A stretch of 64,000 nt of DNA from Yamagishiella unicocca (taxonomy: Eukaryota; Chlorophyta; Chlorophyceae; Chlamydomonadales; Volvocaceae), in NCBI GenBank assembly GCA_003116995.1, contig BDSL01000006.1, positions 1,888,501 to 1,952,500 of the forward strand, written 5' to 3'. The notes beneath the pieces are model-generated. The model saw only the letters and a program-made list of their open reading frames with translations. It had not been told where the DNA came from and did no database searches. Both the position numbers and the translations under genes were made by a program. Shown in pieces: positions 32,721 through 43,600 of the stretch (the first letter of the stretch is position 1; each line of letters opens with the position of its first letter).

Positions 32721-32849
32721 GGCATGGTTCACATTTGAGACTAAAAATAATTTGAGGTTGCGACAGGAAATCGCCAGAATGAGATGAAAATTACAAACGC
32801 GTTCACAATACCTTTTTCCTGAAATCAAAATTCAGAAACGCGTTCACAT

Positions 32850-33593
32850 ATGAGACACATATTCTTATTGGAGACAGAAAATATGACGGCAGTAATAGCT
32901 TGGTTGTTCTACGGTTCCTTTAATACCAAGTTTGTGAAAATATTAAAGCCGGGCAAGCACTTGGTGCAATACCCCGACTCTTTCCACTGCTACAAGAAGT
33001 ATTCCGCTATCATCCTGCTGGCAGCGGTGGACTCCTCCGGCCTGTTCTTGTATACGTCTTCAGGTGCCCACGGGTCCGCCGCAGACGCCTCCACATGGAA
33101 TCACTGTGACCTCAAGGCCAGCATTGACGCGGGGAAACTACTCGTCATGGAGGAGAGTGATGTACTCAGGTTGCAAACGTGGGCTGGGTTTCCCCTCACA
33201 CGGCCGTACATTGTCGCCGACACGGCCTTGGCGATTAGCCCTACCTTGATGAAGTGTTATGATATTGCGAATCCAACTCCAGAGGAATTCAACTTTAACT
33301 ACTCCGTCATCCGTACCTGTCGTGTCGTTGAGTGTGCCTTTGGCCGTTTGAAGGGGCGTTGGCATGTTCTTAAGGACACTAAGGTGTGTGACCCCAAGTT
33401 TATGGCGGAGGTTTCCCAGGTTTGCTGTGCGCTGCATAATTTTATTGAGCGTGGGTCCGAACGTTTGGACAACAAGTTATTCGTACCCCCTATCGATGTG
33501 CCCGACTTCGTGCCTTCGTCCACAAGTCGCGTGCACCATACAAGAGATAACGGCTGCGCCAGCGGCGGCCTAAGCCCAGGGGGCCTGTGGTAG
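32850..33593 (+). pseudogene. PIF/Harbinger transposase, C-terminal part
   Basis: The conserved portion starts near residue 40 with HCYKKYSAIILLAAVDSSGL, then SSGAHGSAADASTW (second catalytic Asp region), PYIVADTALAISPTLMKCY, and VVECAFGRLKGRW, which holds the final acidic residue, ending in CCALHNFIERGSE. The upstream helix-turn-helix and the GSIDGT-type first Asp are missing; the first 40 residues come from AT-rich element sequence. An internal deletion therefore makes this non-autonomous. Transposase would need to come from elsewhere in the genome. Confidence 0.82.
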
Positions 33594-33599
33594 CCGCGG

Positions 33600-34167
33600 T
33601 ACGGCAGCCGCGGCAACCCCAACCGCGGCCGCTCCCTGGGCCGCAGCTTGGGGTACAGGCACTGATGCCCTCCCCGTGGAGCCGCAGCCCCTGCCTCTGC
33701 CTCTGCCGCGGCCAGTGCTTTTGGGCACGTCTGTCACAGCGGCCTGCTTCGCTTTCTTTCTCTCGCGCCAAACCCGCTGGTCTATACGCTTGGCTTCCTG
33801 GCGCTCATCCTGCACTGCAGGCGTCATCATCGCAACCGGAATATTCACCGTCGCCGCGGCCGTAAGCTCGCCCGTCACTCCCGCCTCCATCAACCTGACC
33901 GCCCTCGCCCTCCTGTGCCTCCTCATTTATGCCGCCGTAAGGTCCCCCCCTGTAAGATGCATATGAGTTCTCGCGGCGTGCCCTCTTCAGGTTGCTGGGT
34001 AGCATGCCGTTGCGGATGGCATCCGCCTGGGTTTCTCTCGCGTCCCTGATATCCATAGCGCTAGGTTGGCTAAGGAAGGCGTCTTCATTCTCATCATCTT
34101 CGGTTGGACATACAGGGTCCGGCCCGTAGTCCTCTACGTTGTACTCGGCCTCTTCGGCGGCGCTCAT
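33600..34167 (-). CDS. Harbinger second frame, acidic then basic protein
   Basis: ATG at 34167 opens MSAAEEAEYNVEDYGPDPVC, DDENEDAFLSQPSAMDIRDA and NGMLPSNLKRARRENSYASY. A probable intron near 33950 leads into another frame with DERQEAKRIDQRVWRERKKA and an Arg/Gly run. It is convergent with the transposase. Harbinger elements commonly carry a second, Myb-like protein that assists nuclear import and DNA binding. No clear Myb motif is seen, so that role is only inferred from position. Confidence 0.45.
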
Positions 34168-34952
34168 CCTCTACAGACCGCGCGATCACGCCCGGTCACG
34201 TCTAGGGAATACAGGCCATCATGATTGGGATGATTGGGAAGGTTTGCGGCGGGTAATATGGCTGGTATGGACTTATGTATTCGGCGCCTGGTCGGCTATA
34301 GGGAATATTAATTACAGTCTCAAGTGAATTTTAATTTCAGTCTCAGCTATTTTCCTATTTTTGATCTCAATTGAGATCAAAAATCAGCGTAGGAGAAAAT
34401 CACCGTTTTTTCCAATTCTATGAGACGAAAAATGAATTTCTCTCTCACGAAAGTGCCGTACCGCCATTTTTAGTCTCAAATGTGAACCATGCCTTATACC
34501 TCCGATCCAAGCGATGTGCGACGAAACGCGAAAAAAGAGGTATCGCCATGAACACATCAGTAATGCGCCGGCTCGAAAAGACGACCACCTCGCATGCGAA
34601 TTTGGCGTATTATCATACGCGCGTATCATAAAACGCGTATTATAATACGGTCGCAACGCTGTATTTTTATACCAGACAGAATGATCGATGTACAATATGC
34701 CCTTTAAAAAGGCTTCCGGCTCTTGGTTCGGCACTAAAGGACTACAACATGTAAGCACATAGCTGATACATCTAGCAGCCTAGCAGCCAGGCTAGCAGGC
34801 GGTGCCCTAGTTCCGTCCTTAGCAGCTGGCCTAGCACGCCCCTAGCAGGCGCCTAGCAGCCCAGTTATCAATCGGGGCCGCTAGCAGCCGCAGTTGATAG
34901 GCCCCTGCTAGGGCCCTGCTAGCCTATCTGATACGCCCATCCTCGCATAGGG

Positions 34953-36287
34953 ACGTGGTGTAGCAAGAGGGCAAGCAACGGACAAATGCGAGGTTGATTT
35001 TTACTTGAGGGAGTGACGGTGTGACAGGGTAGGAGTGTAGGAGTTGGCTGCTGTGGACAAATCGTTGAATACTGCAACACTGCTGAGAACACAGGAACAG
35101 CAGCACTGCTGAGGAACGGCAGCACTGCTGAGAACACTAGTGCATATAAGGCTCTCAACATGCGCTTCTGTACAGATCAAAAATAGTTCCGGTGCCGCCT
35201 AAAATGCTGTCGTATTCCTCCAGTTCAGTTAAAGTGGAGGTATACGACAGCAAGGCGCGCACAGCAACGGTCAAAGTACAGTGGCACTCGATGACTCATC
35301 AATTCGCAACATAATCGTGCTATGTTCTTTCCATTGCGCTCATGTTTCGTCCTGAAGGGCACGCATAGAGATATTGGTGTAAGACCTTGTCCGGCCTCTC
35401 AGGGCCTTGACCTGAAATATGACAAGACATATTGACAACGAAATATTACTGCTTACAGCTTAGCAGTTCACATGTGGCGCAATCGCTGGCTCGCGCTCTT
35501 TTTGAATTTACGCATTTCAAACTCGCAGGCTCGAACGACTCTTGCGGTGCTTGTTAAATCACTGGACAAATTGGAGGTCAAGTTTTCTGGATCTATTTAA
35601 CACATGGTAGCTTGATGTGTCAGGCAGCAGCACTGTTGACGCAAATAAAGCCAAGTATTTCATGCTGTTACAGAGGCCTGCAGAGGCCACCTACAGCTTT
35701 CAACATTTCCTCTGCAGAGGCTTTTGTGTGCGGCAACTGGCTTGTGGACTGTCCAGCAGCGGAGCTAGGGGCTTTTGTGGGCGGCAAATCGAGCCGGGAA
35801 TCGGTGGGAACACGGGTGATATTGGTGGGAACACGATGTGTGTCATAACCGTGCGTGCTCCCATCGTTTTAGGCCGTGTTCCCACAGTTGCGAGTTATCT
35901 GGACATACTAAATAGACCTTATCCGTCATACTAAGGTGTGCCATACATAGGCTTGGAGTGACTTTTGACTGTATTGTAATGCGGGAACACGGGAACATGG
36001 CCATGACCGACCAGCTAGCCGGTCATTCTTGGGAACACTAACACGGTCATTACCGGGTAGCCGGTCGAGCGAGTTGCTTACTGCAGACGCGAAGTCATAC
36101 ATGCTTGCATCGTTCGTGCATTATTGCGCCGACTAATTGCATACGCCAGGTTCGCAGCGTGTAACGAATAGATGACGTGAATCTGCACCCTATAAGTAAC
36201 TTATTGTCGAAAGAAAATGTTACAGCTCCTATCCCCGTTTTCCGCCACCCTTGGAACAACAACTATCTATCAGCCCATACATGCCGT
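34953..36287. other. Intergenic stretch with small repeats
   Basis: A hairpin at 35202-35253 (GCTGTCGTATTCCTCCA paired across a 15-base loop) and the dispersed-repeat fragment at 35825-35935 are the only structures seen. No gene is supported. Confidence 0.45.
35825..35935 (+). repeat. Dispersed repeat, copy 3 (3' part only)
   Basis: About 110 bp from GGGAACACGATGTGTGTCAT to the CATACTAA segment matches 25709-25815, with small differences. Confidence 0.75.
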
Positions 36288-37215
36288 TCACACCCAGATC
36301 CTACTGCAACGCTCATCGCTTGCCAGAGCCACGCTCACGCTTTCCACGTCCTGGAGCCCCAGCAGCTGCTGGATCGCCCTGTCCCAGCGCTCCACCGGCA
36401 GCCGCTAGCTTGCCCTACCTGTCCTGACTGCCGAGGCTCGTTGCCTCCCCCACCAGGTGTGCCGGCCACCTTGGCCATTTGCATAGCCTTTATGATGAGC
36501 TCCTTGGTGTTCTCCCGCACCCCGGCCGCAATCATCTCCTCTGTATCCCCAGCAGATCTCTGGTAAAGGGCGTTGAAGGGCTCCATCTTGTGCAGCGCCT
36601 GCTTCTTCGCTGTAAGTGTTTCCATTGGTTTGGACGACGACGAAAGGTCAAAGAGGCAGCAGTTAGCATTGTACGACACTCAAACTAATCATCCAATCAA
36701 CTTGGTAATCATGAACGACAGGCCAACTTACCACCCTGGTAGTACTGCATGGCGTGCTGGATGTGGACCAGCACATTGCAAATGCGGCAGCCTTCACATC
36801 AAGCGGCTCCTTCTCCAGATCTTTCCAGGTGCTCTTGGACACCTTGGCTTCGACCAGGTGCAGCATCCAAGTGCGGAGGAGGCGGAACGTGTCGATGTCT
36901 AGCCCCTTTGGGGTGCCCTCCATCTCATACGACTTCCGGAGAACCTCCCAGTTGATCCCGGCACTGCCAACACTGCACACAGGAGAGGTAGGTTCAAAGC
37001 AGTCCGGACACAACGTTTGGTTTGAACAAGCAAGTAGGAAGCTAGTCGAAGTACGCAAGCAACAATAACAAGTAGCCCCTTGCAAGGTGTTAGTGCCATA
37101 TGGGACTATGGGTCATACGGCACCTACCACAGCGCGACAGCCTGGTTGATATCCATCGCCCTCTGGCACTTCTTGATGGAAGCCCACACGCCGACGTACT
37201 TCTCCGGCACGTAGT
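36288..37215 (-). CDS. Hypothetical gene, C-terminal exons
   Basis: Exons by GT..AG: 37215-37128 (YVPEKYVGVWASIKKCQRAM), 36972-36732 (SAGINWEVLRKSYEMEGTPK, LDIDTFRLLRTWMLHLVEAK, then in a shifted frame CRICNVLVHIQHAMQYYQ), 36609-36419 (AKKQALHKMEPFNALYQRSA, EEMIAAGVRENTKELIIKAM) and 36404-36288 (RLPVERWDRAIQQLLGLQDV ... IWV, TGA). Junction phases agree except that exon 36972-36732 changes frame internally near 36800, where the upstream frame would meet TGA. That implies a 1-bp indel or an overlooked mini-intron. It is helical and soluble, without any domain I recognise. The 5' part lies beyond 37215 and was not found. Confidence 0.5.
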
Positions 37216-37615
37216 CTGGAGGTGAGCGTGTTTAAGGAGCTACCGATGTGTTAAGCCTGCGTCGACCGGTCGACCCTGCGACCCTTCACCGTGTATCCCT
37301 GCACACCAATGGGGTTGGGTGGGTTAACTCGGCGCGAACACCAGCCCATGCTTCACACGCTGAAAACAGGAGCGTGGGATATGGGGGGCTTGGGACCCAA
37401 GGGACCTAGCTCTGTCCATACTGCTTCACTGCAAGCAGAGGACAGCAGCGGGAGGGAGGGGGCAAGGCCACCTGAGCATACCGCTGCTACTGCAGCAGAA
37501 GCAGCTACTGGCACTCGACGGCAGGCACTCAAAACATGTTAGACCTGATTGACTGATGGCTCCTGCTCCCCGACCACGCCCCTCCGCACACAGGCTGCTG
37601 CTGCGACTGGTGGTT

Positions 37616-39224
37616 GTTGTAACGATTACAGTGGGTTCGGATTACAGTGGGTTCCAGACCAAGAGGTGGAACCATCGGGCGCATCGCCTGGTGGTGTGGC
37701 AAGGCAGGCCGCGATGGAGGAGGAGTTGGCGTCGTTGCAGGAGAAGGGCACGTGGGTTTTGGATCCCAAACCGCAATGGGCGTAAAGTGGGTCTTTGCTT
37801 TGAAGCAGGACAAGCACGGAGTGATCGAGAGGTTCAAGGCCCGCTTAGTCGTAAAGGGTTTCATGCAGCGTGATGGTTGTTGTTGTAACGGTTACAGTGG
37901 GTGTAACGGTTACAGTGATGGTGTTGATTTCAAGGAAGTGTTCGCGCCGGTCAGCAAGCATGCCACGCTGCGGGCTTTCCTGGCCATGGTTGCGGCTGGG
38001 GACATGGAGCTTCGTCAGCTCTATGTCAAGACCGCTTTCCTTAACGGTGATTGGAGGAGGAGGATGATGATGTGTTACACGTGACTGGGGGTGTAGCCCA
38101 GGTGGTAACAGACTAAACGAGCCGTGCGGCTCCTCGCCTCGCCAAACGTAAAACAAGCGTTTGTACACTCAGGTTCCTTAGACAAGAAAAATAACTATCG
38201 CCCAAAGGGTTCGACATTATTACGCGTAGCCCAGATCTGGTCCAATAGACTGGCCAACTTAACCTGGTCGAAAGTGTGCATGATAGATCCCCAACGGGTA
38301 ATTGCATGTCCACTCTTAGGTTGGCATACGCAGGGCAAACACACAGTACATGCTGTTCATCTTCAATAGCGCCACTGGAGCAAATCCGGCACAACCGCTG
38401 TTAAGGCGAGCCACCCTGGAGGAGGAGATTTTCGTGGAGCAGCCCCCGGTTTTGTGACGGGTGGGCGAGCCAACGTGTGCCACTTGCGCAAGTCGCTGTA
38501 TGGCTTGCGGCAGGCATCTCGCACCTGGCACAAGAAGATGCACGAGCAGCTGGTGGCGATGGGGTTCAAGGAATCCGATGCGGACCCCAGCTTGTACGTG
38601 CGGGACGTCGATGGTGATGTCGTGCACGTGCTGGTCTACGTCGACGATTTGCTGATTGCGTCGTACAGCGTGGCTAAGGTGCTGGAAGTGAAGTCGGCCA
38701 TCATGCAGGTTTTCGATTGTCGCAATATGGGGGAGGCCGACCTGTTCCTGGGTCTGGCCATTCAGCGTGATCGGGAGTCTCGCACGATCACGGTGTCCCA
38801 GCGCCGGATGATTGAGGAAGTGGTGGCCGAGTACGGCATGTCGAAGTCCCGGCCCAAGGCAGTTCCCATGAGCCCGGGTACGGTCCTGGTGAAGCCGGGG
38901 GCGGATGAGCGTTTGGAGGTTGAGCGCTACCCGTACAGTGCGCTGGTGGGCAGCCTGCTGTACATCGCTGGTTGCACGCGTCCAGACATCTCACACGCCG
39001 TGGGAGTGCTGCCGCGGCACATGTCGGCTCCGGGGAAGGAGCACTGGAAGGCAGCGAGAGAGGTGGTGCGGTATTTGGCTGGCACGGCCGATTATGGCCT
39101 GGTGTTCGGTGGCGGTCGCGTGGATGAGGGCCTCATTGGCTACACCGACGCGGATCACGCGGGTTGCGTGGAGTTGCGCATGACGTTGATAGTTGCTCAT
39201 GGCATTGAAGTTGTGCTGCCGTAA
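37616..39224 (+). pseudogene. Broken Ty1/copia pol (RT region)
   Basis: Fragments of a copia reverse transcriptase follow in order: MEEELASLQEKGTWVL (frame broken near 37780), KWVFALKQDKHGVIERFKAR, VDFKEVFAPVSKHATLRAFL, LYVKTAFLNGD, then after an insertion LEEEIFVEQPPGFVTGG, KSLYGLRQASRTWHKKMHEQ, LVYVDDLLIASY (catalytic YVDD near 38635), and RPDISHAVGVLPRHMSAPGK up to GYTDADHAGC of RNase H, where similarity stops. Short GTAACGGTTACAGTGG inserts interrupt the coding at 37616-37650 and 37879-37918. There are no LTRs, gag or integrase. It is a dead fragment. Confidence 0.88.
38062..38411 (-). mobile_element. 5'-truncated LINE 3' end inside the copia fragment
   Basis: About 350 bp splits the copia frame between AFLNGD and LEEEIF. 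On the minus strand it encodes the C-terminal cysteine motif of a non-LTR reverse transcriptase, CRICSSGAIEDEQHVLCVCP followed by AYANLR, ending TAG near 38113, then a short 3' UTR. TGGAGGAGGAG occurs on both sides (38052-38062 and 38412-38422), consistent with an 11-bp target duplication, and a CATCATCATC tail is at the 3' end. Target-primed insertion with 5' truncation explains all of this. Confidence 0.78.
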
Positions 39225-40601
39225 GTCATTGGCGCGTCCACCCAATTATTCACGCTGCAGCTTGTACGTACGTAGCGAGTGACCGGTGCTGGTTTTAGAG
39301 ACGGTATCCGAAAGCTTAAGATTTGAAGTAACCAGTCGGCTGACAGTGGCAGGAACCTCTTGGTCTGGAACCCACTGTAACCGTTACAACAAAAAAAAGT
39401 GGCACAAACACGCTGCGCGCCCGCTGCTGAGCACACGTGAAGTACCAAACCTTCCCTGAGTCGTTCGATTTCCTGCTTCCTCGTGTACGTCATTTTCAAT
39501 CCTAGAAGTAACCGTCATGTTTCTGGCAGGATCCCGTTAGTTGTTCTGGCCTGCGAAGAGTAGGTCGGGGTGTGCCCTCGCTTGCTGGACTTGCTGTACC
39601 AATCCAGCATCTAAAGTTCCTGAATATTCCTAAAATGCGAACGTGCTTATCACCACACAACTTGTTGCGTCAACGGTGGATTCCGTGTGGCTCGCGAGCA
39701 GCCCCAAACGGCGTCGTAGGGCACCGTCTGAGGCCTCAGCGTGACATGTTAACTGGGCCTTACTACGTAGGGCTAGTATGTATGCACGATGCCGTACATA
39801 CACACGTCGAGAGCCCCAGGCGCCGAGGCCTCAGCCTGGTGCCCCACGCACGGCTGCGTTGTGCAGCGGCCACCATCACCATCACCCCGCCGTCACATGC
39901 CCGAAGAACGTGTAACATCCAATGGCAGGCACGGCGCTGTCGCCACACCATCCCGCCTCCCCTCTGTCTGTGCATACCCAAGTTAGCTCTCTGACTTCGT
40001 CGGTTGCACCAAGGACCCCTGCCGATCGTATGGCACCGACTACATTCACGAATAGCGACCATCGCTAACGCCACATGTCCTATAACTCGCTCCCTTGTCC
40101 GAATCGATCGCTCCTGCGGTTCGTTTGGTGCACGCACGCCACGATGACCAGATAGATAGGCACCCCTTCATAACACCGGCACCAAGTGGGTAACCCAGCC
40201 GTCCTGTAATTTTGGATATCAACATGCCATCTGTCCGACGTTATAGACATCTCCTTCATTTGTTCCGGGTACCGCCATTGCCTTCGTCCCTCGTCTGGCC
40301 CAGCAAGCAGCCATTCCTGCTGTCCTATACCAGGCCCGAAACGCCTGGAGCGAAGACTGACGTCTTCGCTCCTGTCATATGTAAGGACGGCAAAACAATC
40401 CTCCGATGTATCTGCCCGCGCAGGCACGGCATCCCGCGCCGTTACCAGTCGAACACTACCAAGCTCATGCATTGCGTCTAATGACGGGCGTGTCGGCAGC
40501 ATCCTCCAGCAGTCTCCAGCGGCCCCCCGTGACCCCGCGGCCCCTTTCTCTTTATGCCTATCCGAGCTACCGCACATCTAGGTAGGTGGCAGGCCGATCG
40601 A
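39225..40601. other. Spacer downstream of the helicase gene
   Basis: 39355-39391 holds an inverted copy of the GTAACGGTTACAGTGGGTTC motif. The part next to 40602 is presumably the helicase 3' UTR. The long minus-strand frame 40577-40080 has no domain and sits downstream of the stop codon, so I do not call it. Confidence 0.4.
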
Positions 40602-43600
40602 TCAGAACCCGTCGGTTGACAGCAGCTGCTCCACCGCCGCCACGATGCCGTTGGTGCCCAGCTCCATCTCGGGGTCGTCGATCTTGGCGCCCAGCAGTCG
40701 GTCCATCTCGGACCTCAGCTCCCGGACCATGATACCCACATTGGCGGCGGCCTGCAGCACGCGGGAGGGTGCTAGTAAAGGGAGGTTCAAAAGTGACGAA
40801 GGAACAGGATACGAAGTGCTAACCCAGCCTAATGACGTCACCGTAAGCGCGATTCAAACGTCACGCTCCCTCGCGTGCCCTGGAAATAAGTACCGTAGAT
40901 GATATAAGGCGATGCTGGCGGGTGGGAGCAGTGAGATGGTATCCCAGGGCCCAGGCGCTACCAGGCAGCGGCCTGGGGGGGAACGCAGCCACGCACACGA
41001 CAGCTCGTGCCTCTGCTGCAGCGCACGCAGTGAGGTCCCGCGAGGCGCCGGCGCCTCCCCATCCATTTCCATCTCCCATCTCCATCTCCCTCTACTCCTA
41101 TCTCCTCCGCTACACGCGTGTGCATGTGTGTATGTGTATGCGCTAGCACCCACCTTGAACTCCGCCCATTCATCGACCAGCAGCCGCCCCGTCGAGCGGT
41201 CCATGGTGATCTCCCCTCCGAACAGCAGCATGGCGTACACGGGTACCATGCTAGCTTCCCGCACGAACAACTTGCTGGTCTGTGTGGGTAATCGGGCAGC
41301 AGGCAGGTGGCAGCAGACGTATTGAGGTTCCAGCTGGCAGCCCCGTGTGCACGGCGCATGGGAAGCGTGGGGCAGAGCCACGAGCACGGGAGCTGCCGGG
41401 CACACGGGAGCCCAACTAACACAGCTTCTGTTATGGTAACGGAATGTACGACCTACCAGGGCATCATTGGCCTGAAATGCGACGCGCATTGGGCGCGCAG
41501 GAGCGGTAGGTGGCCGAGACAGGGTCTTCACAAAGGGAATAAAAGGCACCAGCACCAATCCCAGCAGGATTGCTTAAGAGGCTACTACAAAGAGCGGCGG
41601 CTTAAAAACGCCCAGCGCGGAGTGGAGCTCGGCCCCTGCTGCCCACCCACCCAGCCTCCGCTGCCTCGCACCCCCTGCTAGACGAAGCGCCCGCGCACCC
41701 ACCTCGGTCATCTGCGTGAACACCAGCCACCCGCTCTCGAATTTGCCCACGTTGAAGCACACCGAGCCGGGGTGTATGAAGGTGCGCCCTCGCTCTCTGT
41801 CGAAGAACTTGATGTCCTTGGGGTCCGCCTCCGCCTCCTCGGTGCCGCCATGGACCTGGAGGGGCACACAGGCACACACGATGAAGGAAAAACAAGGAGG
41901 GGGAGAACACAAAGGGGGGGAGCACAAGGAGGAGCGGAGGAGAGGTCAGACGGTTCGCACACGGCGCGCTGGTGCTCAGGCGGGAGATCTCGGCCGGACG
42001 CAAGGGAGGATTGGCCGCAGATAAGGTGCAACCCCGAGCCGACATATAGGAGCCGATGACCTGATACGTTCAGCCTCTGTGTATTTAACTGGATCATCAG
42101 CGCAGGAGGAGCGCTGATCGGATGCGACCAGCGCTTTCGTGAGCTGACAGCGAATAACGGATTAGGACGGGTTCGGTCCGTCAAGTTGGGTTTTTCAAGA
42201 GAAGCTTCGTGAGACATATTTGCTTCTGTCTTACGAAGCGTCTCTGTTTTACGAAGCTTGACGGGCCGAACCCCTCCTGAGACTTATTCGCTGTCAGTTC
42301 ACAACATGGACCCTCCAACTGAAACCAGGAGGCGCGCGCAACCACGACCGCGCAGACATCCGTGACGTACGGCACACGAAACGCACACACACGAAACACA
42401 CACACACACACCTCCTTGAACTTCGTGGGCGGGTGCTGCACCCGGAGCACGGAGGGGTAGAAGCCGGCACAGAGCGCCGCCTTGAGGAAGCGCGCGTTGC
42501 CGGCGTTGCGGTTGGCGGGTGCCGCCAGCCACTCGCTGCCCGGCAGGCTGCTGGCGGCGCTGCGGCAGGCGCCGGCGCCGCCGCTCGCGTCTGCGCACCC
42601 CAGGAAGCCCAGCTCCTCGAGCACACGCGCGTATTCGGCTCGGCCGGCCTGGATGGACTCCAGGGAGGACTCGGACAGGCCGCACTCGAAGGCCAGGGAG
42701 GAGCCGGCGGAGCGGCCGCCTTGGTGGGGCCAGTTGGACGGTTGGACAGTTGGGTGGTTGGGGACGGTATAGATATTAAGTGGGGTGATAGGCATGGCTG
42801 GAACATGTATGGACATGCGTGAAAGCAACTAGTTGGCCAGCTCCCCGACCTCGTTGGTTCTGTTCTCGCGATTCAAACATCCCATCAAACGACTCGCCTG
42901 CTGCGTGCACACATGCACATGCTGGGCTGCGCTAGGCCACGCTTTCCATCTCCTTGTTCCTTGTTGACTACATACAATAATATAACAACACGGACTTTAA
43001 ATAATAACCCCCACGCGCGCATACCCTTGTCGATCGCCTTGCACCAGGCGTTGTATGCGGCCACCAGCGCTATGTGGTCGCTGCGGGAGGTCACCGCAGC
43101 GCGCAGCAGCTGTTTTCGGTTGGCTGCCACCCCCTCGCCGGCAGCCTGCACTCACACGGCACGCAGGCGGGCGCAGGCGGGCGCAGGGCGCATGTAAGGT
43201 GACCTGTGGGTCAAACGGAGGCGGGTCACTGGAAGAACCAACGAGCAGGCCAGCTGAGCTGGCAGATGAGCTGCTGGATGCTCAGCAGGTTCCGCGTGCT
43301 CATCGATACGCTTCTGACCCATAGTCCGACAGGATTACGGTACTACTGATGATCGGCACTGCGACCAGGAAATGCATTAGGGCTCCCTGTGGCAATATCA
43401 TACGTTCCACTGGTCCAATTAGGACCAACCCTGGTCCAATAAGGACCAGGAGGCTGTGAAGGTGGAGCCAGGTCGAGGGTTGATAGACCCCCAAAAGGTA
43501 GGGAGGCAGCACCGCCTGCAGACGTCAACCAGCCCCGATCATCGCGGCCGTCCAGCCTTCCTAACCTGCAGGTTGATGAACACGGGTCGGCCGTGCGCCA

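Larger units (their letters stand above)
32721..34493. mobile_element. PIF/Harbinger element, 1,773 bp, TSD TTA
   Basis: TIRs start GGCATGGTTCACATTTGAGA (32721) and are mirrored at 34493. TTA flanks both ends (32718-32720 and 34494-34496), the TWA duplication typical of PIF/Harbinger. It contains a truncated transposase and an opposing second frame. It is nested in the second large TIR element, so it arrived later. Confidence 0.92.
26043..34952. mobile_element. Second large TIR element, 8.9 kb, ends CCCTATGCGAGG
   Basis: The ends are about 28-bp perfect inverted repeats starting CCCTATGCGAGGATGGGCGT (26043-26070 and 34925-34952). The 150-200 bp inside each end is packed with CTAGCA/TGCTAG motifs in the same fashion. 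No clean target duplication is visible (flanks GTG and ACG). It contains a divergent pair of unknown genes (27080-28877 and 29111-29587), a decayed frame (29965-30858), a 31-bp minisatellite, and a nested Harbinger element (32721-34493). Without the nested element it is about 7.1 kb, close to the element at 6098, whose tips also start CCCTATG. Confidence 0.7.

Noticed and set aside
40080..40577. 165-residue minus-strand frame after the helicase stop
   Set aside because: Begins just past the stop codon, no domain; most likely 3' UTR.
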